DNA of 64,000 nucleotides. Source: Nocardiopsis mwathae. Lineage in GTDB: Bacteria > Actinomycetota > Actinomycetes > Streptosporangiales > Streptosporangiaceae. The first letter of the stretch is position 1. The number at the start of each line of letters is the position of its first letter. The DNA lies in the NCBI RefSeq assembly GCF_014201195.1, contig NZ_JACHDS010000001.1:2418001-2482000 (forward strand), in the 5' to 3' direction. A program made the translations under genes and the position numbers. The notes beneath the pieces are model-generated. The model did not search any database, had not been told where the DNA came from, and saw only the letters and a list, made by a program, of their open reading frames with translations. Positions 32,857-40,201 of this stretch are shown piece by piece.

Positions 32857-34301
32857 GCCGCACGTTCATCGGTATGCCGGCGTTCCCCCGGGCCGCCCGC
32901 ACCGCCACCGCCGACGCCCAGCTCCGGCACAATCTCCGTGCGGCCACGCGCACCATCCGCGGCAAGCGGGCGGCGGCCGTGGGCGAACTCGACGACTGGG
33001 CGGCGCTGCGCGCCGCCGGAAAGGCCGTCAAGGAGCGCACACTGCGCCACCTCGACCGCTATCTGGAACAGCTGGAGGCGTCGGTGACGGCGGCGGGCGG
33101 CCACGTGCACTGGGCCGCCGACGCGGCCGAGGCCAACCGCATCGTCGCCGACCTGGTGCAGGCGACGGGCCACAGCGAGGTGGTGAAGGTCAAGTCGATG
33201 GCCACCCAGGAGATCGGGCTCAACGACGCGCTGCGGGAGGCGGGCATCACCGCCTACGAGACCGACCTGGCCGAACTCATCGTGCAGCTCGGCGACGACC
33301 TGCCCTCACACATCCTGGTCCCGGCCATCCACCGCGACCGGGCCGAGATCCGCGAGATCTTCCTGCGCCGCATGGCCGGGTGGGGGGTTCCCGCGCCCGA
33401 GGGGCTGACGGACGACCCGCGCGCGCTGGCCGAGGCGGCACGGGTGCACCTGCGCGAGAAGTTCCTGAACGCGCGGGTCGCCGTCTCCGGGGCGAACTTC
33501 GCCGTCGCCGAGACCGGCACCCTCGTCGTCCTGGAGTCGGAGGGCAACGGGCGGATGTGCCTGACGCTGCCCGAGACGCTGATCTCGGTGGTCGGCATTG
33601 AGAAGACCATACCGACCTGGGCCGACCTGGACGTCTTCCTGCGGACCCTGCCGAGGTCCGCCACCGGGGAGCGGATGAACCCCTACACCTCCACTTGGAC
33701 CGGCGTCACGCCGGGCGACGGACCGCAGGAGTTCCACCTGGTGCTGCTGGACAACGGGCGGACCGACGTGCTCGCCGACGAGGTGGGGCGCCAGGCGCTG
33801 CGCTGCATCCGCTGCTCGGCGTGCCTCAACATCTGCCCGGTCTATGAGCGCACGGGCGGACACGCCTACGGCTCCGTCTACCCCGGACCCATCGGCGCGA
33901 TCCTCACCCCGCAGCTGCGGGGTACGGGCGGGGAGCCCGAGGCGTCGCTGCCCTATGCCTCATCGCTGTGCGGCGCCTGCTACGAGGTGTGCCCCGTGGC
34001 CATCGACATTCCGGAGGTCCTGGTGCACCTGCGCGAACGGGTGGCCTCCGCCGGAGGCGCCGGGCACCGCGTCGAGAAGGCCGCCATGGCCGCGGCCGGG
34101 TGGGTGCTCGGCGACGGCCGCCGGCTGGGCGCCGCGCAGCGGGCGGCGGCCGCGGCGCGCTCCCTGGTTCCCCGGCGGCTTCCCGGCCCCGCGGGCGCCT
34201 GGACCGACACCCGGGACCTCCCCGCGGTTCCCGGGGAGTCGTTCCGGCGGTGGTGGCGCGACCGCAGGGTGGGCGGCGCCGATACGGAGGCGGAGTCATG
34301 A
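32853..34301 (+). CDS. lutB: LutB, lactate utilization ferredoxin-like subunit
   Basis: A 482-residue subunit of the L-lactate oxidation complex. The first 300 residues are a LUD domain (VKVKSMATQEIGLNDALREA, AVSGANFAVAETGTLVV). Two [4Fe-4S] binding sites follow, CIRCSACLNICPVYE and CGACYEVCPVAIDIPE. The usual C-terminal DUF3390-type tail ends with SFRRWWRDRR. It starts inside the lutA stop and ends inside the lutC start, so the three subunits are made together. Confidence 0.95.
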   Translation: MSRTFIGMPAFPRAARTATADAQLRHNLRAATRTIRGKRAAAVGELDDWAALRAAGKAVKERTLRHLDRYLEQLEASVTAAGGHVHWAADAAEANRIVADLVQATGHSEVVKVKSMATQEIGLNDALREAGITAYETDLAELIVQLGDDLPSHILVPAIHRDRAEIREIFLRRMAGWGVPAPEGLTDDPRALAEAARVHLREKFLNARVAVSGANFAVAETGTLVVLESEGNGRMCLTLPETLISVVGIEKTIPTWADLDVFLRTLPRSATGERMNPYTSTWTGVTPGDGPQEFHLVLLDNGRTDVLADEVGRQALRCIRCSACLNICPVYERTGGHAYGSVYPGPIGAILTPQLRGTGGEPEASLPYASSLCGACYEVCPVAIDIPEVLVHLRERVASAGGAGHRVEKAAMAAAGWVLGDGRRLGAAQRAAAAARSLVPRRLPGPAGAWTDTRDLPAVPGESFRRWWRDRRVGGADTEAES

Positions 34302-34957
34302 GCGGATCACGCGAGCGGATCCTGGCCCGGGTACGCGCCGCGCTGGCCGATGTCCCGGCCGGTGAGCGGCCGGCCGACGTCGAGGTACCGCGCATCGATG
34401 CGCGGCCCGCCGGGCGCGGAGGGCTCGACGTGCTGGTCGACCGCCTGAGCGACTACCGCGCTCTCGTGCACCGGGTCGCCCCCGAGGAACTGCCCGGTGC
34501 CGTGGCCGCCGCACTGCGCCGCCGGGGTGCCCGCCGGGTCGTGGTGCCCTCCGACCTGCCGCCGCGGTGGACCGGGGCGTGGGCCGACACGGATTCCGGC
34601 GGCACGTCCCCGGCGGGGGCGCGGGTCCTCCGAGACGCGGGGACCGGCATCGCGGCCCTGGACGCGGTCGACGGGGTGGTCACCGGCTGCGCCGTGGCGA
34701 TCGCGGAGACCGGCACGATCGTCCTCGACTGCGGCGAGGCCCAGGGGCGCCGTGCGCTCACCCTGGTCCCCGACTACCACCTGTGCGTGGTCCGCGCCGA
34801 CCAGGTGGTCGACGACGTTCCCCGGGCCGTCTCCCTGCTCGACCCGCGCCGCCCGCTCACCTGGATCAGCGGGCCGTCGGCCACCAGCGACATCGAGCTC
34901 GACCGGGTCGAGGGCGTGCACGGCCCCCGCACCCTGGAGGTCCTCATCGTCGGCTGA
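34298..34957 (+). CDS. lutC: LutC, lactate utilization LUD-domain subunit
   Basis: A 219-residue LUD-domain protein, the third component of the LutABC complex. Recognisable elements are SGSRERILARVRAALAD at the N-terminus, the VVTGCAVAIAETGTIVLD core, and LVPDYHLCVVRADQVV with SGPSATSDIELDRVEGVHGP near the end. It overlaps lutB by 4 bases and ends before a terminator hairpin. Confidence 0.93.
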   Translation: MSGSRERILARVRAALADVPAGERPADVEVPRIDARPAGRGGLDVLVDRLSDYRALVHRVAPEELPGAVAAALRRRGARRVVVPSDLPPRWTGAWADTDSGGTSPAGARVLRDAGTGIAALDAVDGVVTGCAVAIAETGTIVLDCGEAQGRRALTLVPDYHLCVVRADQVVDDVPRAVSLLDPRRPLTWISGPSATSDIELDRVEGVHGPRTLEVLIVG

Positions 34958-34975
34958 GGGGCGCCCGGACGGCCG

Positions 34976-35019
34976 ACGGCGGCCGCCCTCCCCTGCCTAG
35001 CGGGGTGTGCGGCCGCCGT
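34976..35019. terminator. Bidirectional terminator between lutC and the desaturase gene
   Basis: ACGGCGGCCGC (34976-34986) pairs with GCGGCCGCCGT (35009-35019), 11 bp, loop 22 bases. It lies between convergent genes, 18 bases after the lutC stop. Confidence 0.6.
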
Positions 35020-35076
35020 TCACGTGCCGTCGCGGGAGCGCACCGGGCGGGTCGGCCGTCGGAAGCGGATCGTCGC

Positions 35077-36042
35077 TCAGGCCGCGGTATCGATGCGCTT
35101 GGCGGCGAGCCGGCTCTCGTTGGGCCAGCGCACGTTCCACGCCCAGCCGAGTTTCTCGAACATCCAGATCACCCGGGCGCTCGGGTCGATCTGGCCCTTG
35201 AGCACGCCGTGGCGGGCGCAGGTGGGGTCGGAGTGGTGCAGGTTGTGCCACGACTCGCCGAAGGACAGGATGGCCAGCCACCACACGTTGCGGGACTTGT
35301 CGCGGACCTCGAAGTGCTCCTCGCCGAAGGCGTGGCAGATGGAGTTGATGGCCCAGGTCACGTGCTGGAGAAGGAAGAGCCGGACCAGGGCGCCCCAGAA
35401 GAAGGCGGTCAGCGCGCCCCACCACGACATCGTCACCAGGCCGCCGATGAGCGCGGGGAGGAAGAGCGAGACGCCCGCGATCGGCAGGAAGAGCCGGGAG
35501 ATGCGCGCGACGTCCTTGTCGGCGAGCAGGTCGGGGCAGAAGCGCTGGACCGAGGTCCGCTCACTGGCGAACAGCCAGCCGAACTGGGCGTAGACGAGGC
35601 CCTTGCCCAGGGCCTTCCAGTCGCTGCCGAAGCGCCACGGCGAGTGCGGGTCGCCTTCGCGGTCGGCGTACTTGTGGTGGCGGCGGTGGTCGGCCACCCA
35701 GTTGATGACCGGCCCCTCGATGGCGAGGGTCCCGGCCACGGCCAGCGCGATGCGCAGCGGGCGGTTGGCCTTGAAGGAGCCGTGGGTGAAGTAGCGGTGG
35801 TACCCGACGGTGATACCGAGGCCGGAGATGATGTAGGCGACCACGAAGATCGAGACGTCGACCCAGGTCAGACCCCATCCCCAGGCGAAGGGGACGGCCG
35901 CGACCACCGCGAGGATCGGGAGCCCGATGTACACGCCCAAGAGGAACTTCGCGCCCGGACCCTTCGGGGCGTACTCCACATCGCGTTCCAGCTGGGACGT
36001 TCGTCGATCCGCTGTCGCAACGGCGGTTTGGGACTCTCCCAT
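35077..36042 (-). CDS. Membrane acyl-CoA/fatty acid delta-9 desaturase
   Basis: A 321-residue di-iron desaturase with about four membrane helices. The three histidine boxes are present: HRYFTH, HRRHH and HNLHH, plus the conserved ESWHNLHHSDPT context. It introduces a cis double bond into fatty acyl chains, adjusting membrane fluidity; electrons would come from a separate ferredoxin reductase. ATG at 36042 follows AAGGAGAG; longer in-frame starts lack a ribosome site. A 22-bp palindrome 46-67 bases upstream is a likely repressor site. Confidence 0.92.
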   Translation of the reverse strand: MGESQTAVATADRRTSQLERDVEYAPKGPGAKFLLGVYIGLPILAVVAAVPFAWGWGLTWVDVSIFVVAYIISGLGITVGYHRYFTHGSFKANRPLRIALAVAGTLAIEGPVINWVADHRRHHKYADREGDPHSPWRFGSDWKALGKGLVYAQFGWLFASERTSVQRFCPDLLADKDVARISRLFLPIAGVSLFLPALIGGLVTMSWWGALTAFFWGALVRLFLLQHVTWAINSICHAFGEEHFEVRDKSRNVWWLAILSFGESWHNLHHSDPTCARHGVLKGQIDPSARVIWMFEKLGWAWNVRWPNESRLAAKRIDTAA

Positions 36043-36073
36043 GGGGGTCGACTCTCCTTCAGACGGCTGTGTG

Positions 36074-36109
36074 AACCTACGCCACCATAACCTACGGCCC
36101 CGTAGGTTA
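36074..36109. promoter_or_regulatory. Palindromic operator and half-site upstream of the desaturase gene
   Basis: TAACCTACGG (36088-36097) and CCGTAGGTTA (36100-36109) are perfect 10-base inverted arms around CC. A separate half-site AACCTACG lies at 36074-36081. Its size and symmetry suit a TetR-family lipid regulator, by analogy with other desaturase genes; no such regulator gene is in the window. Confidence 0.65.
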
Positions 36110-36256
36110 CGCAAGCGAAGGTAAGTAAAGCCTTAGCGGTGATCCGGCGACCGGGACGAGGCGGCACGAACTGGGCGAATGCGCGACGGTTCGCGGCCTC
36201 GCCGTCACCGCCCACCGGCTCTCGGAAACGTGTCCACTCGCCCGCTAACCTGAGCC

Positions 36257-37267
36257 ATGCGCTACATCGACGCGGTGGGCACCACCCGCCGCTACTCCAA
36301 GATCGGGTTGGGTACCTGGCAGTTCGGCTCGCGGGAGTGGGGCTACGGCCCCGAGTACGACGGGGCCGAGGCGGCGCGGATCGTACGGCGGGCGCTGGAG
36401 CTCGGCGTGACCGTGTTCGACACCGCAGAGCTCTACGGCTTCGGCCGCAGCGAGCGCATTCTCGGCGCCGCCCTGCGCACGGCGCTGGAGCAGACCGGGA
36501 CCTCGCGCGAGGACATCGTCGTGGCCAGCAAGATCCTGCCGGTCCTCCCGGTGTCACCGGTGGTGCAGCAGCGCGGGGTGGCCAGCTGCGCGCGGCTGGG
36601 GCTCGGCCCGATCGACCTGTACCAGGTCCACCGTCCCCACCCGCTCGTCCACGACGCCAGCACGATGCGCGGCATGCGGGCGCTGCGCGAGGCCGGGGTG
36701 ATCCGCGACGTGGGGGTCAGCAACCACCCGGTGGCCCGGTGGCGGCGCGCCGAGGCCGAACTCGGCTCCCCCGTGCTCACCGACCAGGTGCACTACAGTC
36801 TGCTCGCCCGCACCCCCGAGCGGCGGGTCATCCCCTATGCCGAGCGCGCCGGGCGGATCGTGATGGCCTACAGTCCGCTCGCCCAGGGCCTGCTGACCGG
36901 CAAGTTCGACGCGCACAACCGGCCCGCCCGCGGCATCCGTGCGATGAACCCGCTGTTCCTGCCCGAGAACCTGGACCGGGTCCGCCCGCTGCTCGGCCTG
37001 CTGCGCGACATCGCCGACGCCCACGGGGCCACCCCGGCCCAGGTCGCACTCGCCTGGACGATCCGCCACCCGGCGGTGATGGCGATCCCCGGCGCCTCCG
37101 GCGTCGAGCAGCTGGAGTCCAACGCCGCCGCCGCCGAGCTCGACCTGACCCCCTCCGAGACCGACGCGCTCTCCGAAGCCTCCCGGGGGCTGGGCGACCT
37201 CGACCGGGTACGGGAGCTGCCCCGCCTGCTCCGCGACCGCCTCTCGCGCCGGCCCCGAGGCCGGTGA
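36257..37267 (+). CDS. Aldo/keto reductase
   Basis: A 336-residue NADPH-dependent (beta/alpha)8 reductase. The tetrad can be read: Asp and Tyr in FDTAELYGFGRSE, Lys in VVASKILP and His in YQVHRPHP. The NADP-binding end has VMAIPGASGVEQLESNAAA. The substrate is unknown; the sequence is of the YajO/Gpr-like group. TAACCT (36246-36251) lies 5 bases before the ATG with no ribosome site, suggesting a leaderless transcript. Confidence 0.88.
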   Translation: MRYIDAVGTTRRYSKIGLGTWQFGSREWGYGPEYDGAEAARIVRRALELGVTVFDTAELYGFGRSERILGAALRTALEQTGTSREDIVVASKILPVLPVSPVVQQRGVASCARLGLGPIDLYQVHRPHPLVHDASTMRGMRALREAGVIRDVGVSNHPVARWRRAEAELGSPVLTDQVHYSLLARTPERRVIPYAERAGRIVMAYSPLAQGLLTGKFDAHNRPARGIRAMNPLFLPENLDRVRPLLGLLRDIADAHGATPAQVALAWTIRHPAVMAIPGASGVEQLESNAAAAELDLTPSETDALSEASRGLGDLDRVRELPRLLRDRLSRRPRGR

Positions 37268-37335
37268 CCTCGGCAGGAGGGTTCGCCTCCCGGCGGCCCC
37301 GATTCCGCCTCCTCCTTCGAGATCGACGTCCGAGA

Positions 37336-39132
37336 TCAACGGGGGCCGGGGGTCGCGACGACCGTGAAGGAGGCGCCGGGCAGGTGCAGCACCGCGCCGG
37401 ACTCACCCAGGAGGCCGGGCGGCGCACCTCCGCGTGCGAGCGCCCCGTTCACCGCCGAGAGCAGGACGTCGCGGACCGGGGCGTCCAGGGCCACCTCGGC
37501 CGCGACCGGGCGCAGGTTGCAGGCCAGCCGCAGCCGACCTCGGCGCAGCACCAGCAGGCGGCCGTCCTCGGAGGCGTCCACACCGAACCGGTCCAGCCGC
37601 GGGTCGGCCAGCTCGGGATGGCCGCGGCGGAGCGCGATCAGCGCCCTGTACACCTCCAGGACCTCGCGGTGCGGTGCTGCGGCGCGCTCGGCCCACCGCA
37701 GCACCGACCGGTCGCGGGTGGCCGGGTCCATGGGGTCGGGCACCTCCGCGGCACCCCACCCGTGGGCGGCGAACTCACGGCGGCGCCCCTCCCGCACCCC
37801 GTCGGCCAGTTCCGCGTCGGGGAACGAGGCGAAGAAGCACCACGGGCTGGACGCGGCCCACTCCTCCCCCATGAACAGCATCGGCGTGTAGGGCGAGCAC
37901 AGCACGATGGCGGCCCCGCACGTCAGCGGGCCCGGCGGCACGGACGCGGCCAGGCGGTCGCCGCACGCCCGGTTGCCGACCTGGTCGTGGGTCTGCAGGT
38001 AGGCGAGGAAGCGGTGGCCCGGAACGCACCCGGCCGCCACGCCCACCGGGGCACCGTGGGTGCGCCCGCGGAACGCGGAGTAGGTGCCGTCGTGGAAGAA
38101 CACGCGGCGCAGGGTGCGGGCGGGGGCGTCGGGCACGGCGAAGTCGGCGTAGTAGCCGTGGTCCTCCCCCGTGAGGGCGGTGTGCAGGGCGTGGTGCAGG
38201 TCGTCGGACCACTGCGCGGTCATGCCGTGCCCGCCGGCCTCGCGGGAGGTGACGGTGCGCGGGTCGTTGAGGTCGGACTCGGCGATCAGCGCGAGGGGGC
38301 GGCGCAGCCCGGCGGCCAGGGCGTCGACCTCGGCGGACAGCTCGGCGAGCAGGTGGACGGCGCGGCGGTCGCGTAGGGCGTGCACGGCGTCCAGGCGCAG
38401 GCCGTCGAGGTGGTAGTGGCGCAGGAGCCCGGTGACGGTGTCCAGTACGTAGCGCCGAACCTCGTCGGAGCCGGCACCGTCGAGGTTGAGCGACGGCCCC
38501 CACGGGGTCCGGCCGTCGAAGTACGGGCCGAAGCGGGGCAGGTAGGCGCCCGAGGGGCCGAGGTGGTTGACGACCACGTCGAGCAGGACGCCCAGGCCGC
38601 GGGCGTGGCAGGCGTCGACGAAGCGCTTGAAGCCGTCCGGCCCGCCATAGGGCTCGTGTACGGCGCCCCACAGGACCCCGTCGTACCCCCAGCCGTGGGT
38701 ACCGTCGAAGGCGTTGACCGGCATCACCTCGACCAGGTCGACGCCGAGGTCGGCAAGGTGGTCGAGGCGGCCGATCGCGGCGTCGAAGGTGCCTTCGGGG
38801 GTGAAGGTGCCGATGTGCAGCTCGTAGAGGACGGAGCCGGGCAGCGCTCTGCCGGTCCAGGCGGCGTCGTTCCAGGGGAACTCGGCGTGGTCGTGGCGGC
38901 GGGAGGGCCCGTGGACGCCGTGCGGCTGCCGCTGGGAGCGGGGGTCGGGCAACGGGGTGGGATCGTCGTCGAGGAGGAAGGCGTAGTCGGTGCCCGGCGC
39001 GGCACCCGGCACGTCGGCCTGCCACCACCCCTCCCCGGCGGGCGCCATCGGGTGGTCGGCGCCGCAGGCACGGACCCGCACGCGCTCGCACCCCGGCGCC
39101 CACACCGAGAACCGCTCCCACGCCTCACCCAC
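37336..39132 (-). CDS. treZ: Malto-oligosyltrehalose trehalohydrolase
   Basis: A 598-residue GH13 enzyme that releases trehalose from maltooligosyl-trehalose. An N-terminal carbohydrate-binding domain begins FSVWAPGCERVRV. The barrel has VLYELHIGTFTPEGTFDAAI, the nucleophile in GLRLDAVHAL, the acid/base in LIAESDLNDP and the transition-state Asp in LQTHDQVGNR. The length is normal. GTG at 39132 is the start. It is downstream of rlmA and treY on the same strand and completes the TreY-TreZ route from glycogen to trehalose. The debranching enzyme treX is not in the window. Confidence 0.95.
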   Translation of the reverse strand: MGEAWERFSVWAPGCERVRVRACGADHPMAPAGEGWWQADVPGAAPGTDYAFLLDDDPTPLPDPRSQRQPHGVHGPSRRHDHAEFPWNDAAWTGRALPGSVLYELHIGTFTPEGTFDAAIGRLDHLADLGVDLVEVMPVNAFDGTHGWGYDGVLWGAVHEPYGGPDGFKRFVDACHARGLGVLLDVVVNHLGPSGAYLPRFGPYFDGRTPWGPSLNLDGAGSDEVRRYVLDTVTGLLRHYHLDGLRLDAVHALRDRRAVHLLAELSAEVDALAAGLRRPLALIAESDLNDPRTVTSREAGGHGMTAQWSDDLHHALHTALTGEDHGYYADFAVPDAPARTLRRVFFHDGTYSAFRGRTHGAPVGVAAGCVPGHRFLAYLQTHDQVGNRACGDRLAASVPPGPLTCGAAIVLCSPYTPMLFMGEEWAASSPWCFFASFPDAELADGVREGRRREFAAHGWGAAEVPDPMDPATRDRSVLRWAERAAAPHREVLEVYRALIALRRGHPELADPRLDRFGVDASEDGRLLVLRRGRLRLACNLRPVAAEVALDAPVRDVLLSAVNGALARGGAPPGLLGESGAVLHLPGASFTVVATPGPR

Positions 39133-39172
39133 GGCCTGTGCCTACCCGGTCCGGAGCGGCGCCACTCCGCTG

Positions 39173-40102
39173 TCAGGCGGGCCGGTGGACCGAGATGAGG
39201 AAAGACGCGGTGACGGGGGCGGGGTCGGGCAGGTCGGCGATGCGCCGTTCCAGCTCACCGGGTCCGAGGTGGCGCGCGCTGGGGCCCATGCCCACGGCGG
39301 TGGCGACGGCGGTGTGCGGCAGCCGCAGGGGGTGGTCGAGCTCTTCGCGGTGCGCGGGCGAGAAGTGGCCGCCGAGCGTCGAGGCCAACCGCTCCTCCTT
39401 GCGCGCGTCCACGGTGACCAGCCCCAGCGCCTCGATGAGTTCGCGCAGATGGCGACCGGTGGGGGTGACGACGATGAGCGCGCCGTCGGCGCGCAGGACG
39501 CGGTGGAACTCCGCGCCGCCGCGGGGCGCGAACACGTTGAGGAGCAGCCCGGCGGCGCCGGTGCGCAGCGGCAGGCCCCGCCAGGCGTCGCAGGCGGCGG
39601 CCCCGGCGCGCGGGTGGGCCTTGGCGGCGCGGCGCAGCGCGTACTTCGACACGTCCAGGGCCAGACCGGTGGCACCGGTGCACCGCTGAAGGACCTCGCG
39701 CAGGTAGTAGCCGGTCCCGGCGCCGACGTCGACGACGGGCCCGGGCGCGGCCTCCCCGCCGCCCGCGGCGCCGGGGAGGTGGTCGGCGGCCAGGTCGGCG
39801 AGCCGCCGGGCGAGCGGGGCATAGTGGCCGGCCTCCTGGAACTCCTGCCGGGCGCGGACCATCTCCTTGGAGTCACCGGTCCCGGTGGGCGGCCGACCGG
39901 TCAGCAGGCCGACGTACCCCTCGCGGGCGACGTCGAAGCCGTGGCCGCGGGCGCACGCGAGCGCGTTCCCGGCGGGGGCGAGCCCCTCCCCGCAGTGCGG
40001 GCAGGCGAGTGCGTCGAGAACGGGCGGGGGCATCCGCAGGCGGGTGCGGACATCGGGGTGTCCGCCGTCGGCGGGGTGCGGGGAGGGAGCGGGACTGGTC
40101 AT
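39173..40102 (-). CDS. 23S rRNA guanine-N1 methyltransferase, RlmA/TlrB family
   Basis: A 309-residue SAM-dependent methyltransferase. It starts with a zinc finger (LACPHCGEGL, then ACARGHGFDVAREGYV), as in RlmA(I)/RlmA(II). The SAM site is VVDVGAGTGYY, followed by GLALDVSKYALRRAAKAHP and LLNVFAPRGGAEFHRVL. RlmA methylates G745 or G748 in 23S rRNA; the G748 enzyme TlrB gives tylosin resistance when acting with another methyltransferase. It sits between treY and treZ with short gaps, so it may share their transcript. Confidence 0.87.
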   Translation of the reverse strand: MTSPAPSPHPADGGHPDVRTRLRMPPPVLDALACPHCGEGLAPAGNALACARGHGFDVAREGYVGLLTGRPPTGTGDSKEMVRARQEFQEAGHYAPLARRLADLAADHLPGAAGGGEAAPGPVVDVGAGTGYYLREVLQRCTGATGLALDVSKYALRRAAKAHPRAGAAACDAWRGLPLRTGAAGLLLNVFAPRGGAEFHRVLRADGALIVVTPTGRHLRELIEALGLVTVDARKEERLASTLGGHFSPAHREELDHPLRLPHTAVATAVGMGPSARHLGPGELERRIADLPDPAPVTASFLISVHRPA

Positions 40103-40201
40103 GATCGCCGCCAGCCTATCCGCGTCGGCCGGTCGCCGGGGTCAGCGCACGCCCGGCGGTGGGCGCCCACGGTGGATCCGGGCGGCCGGACGGACGGGAG
40201 A

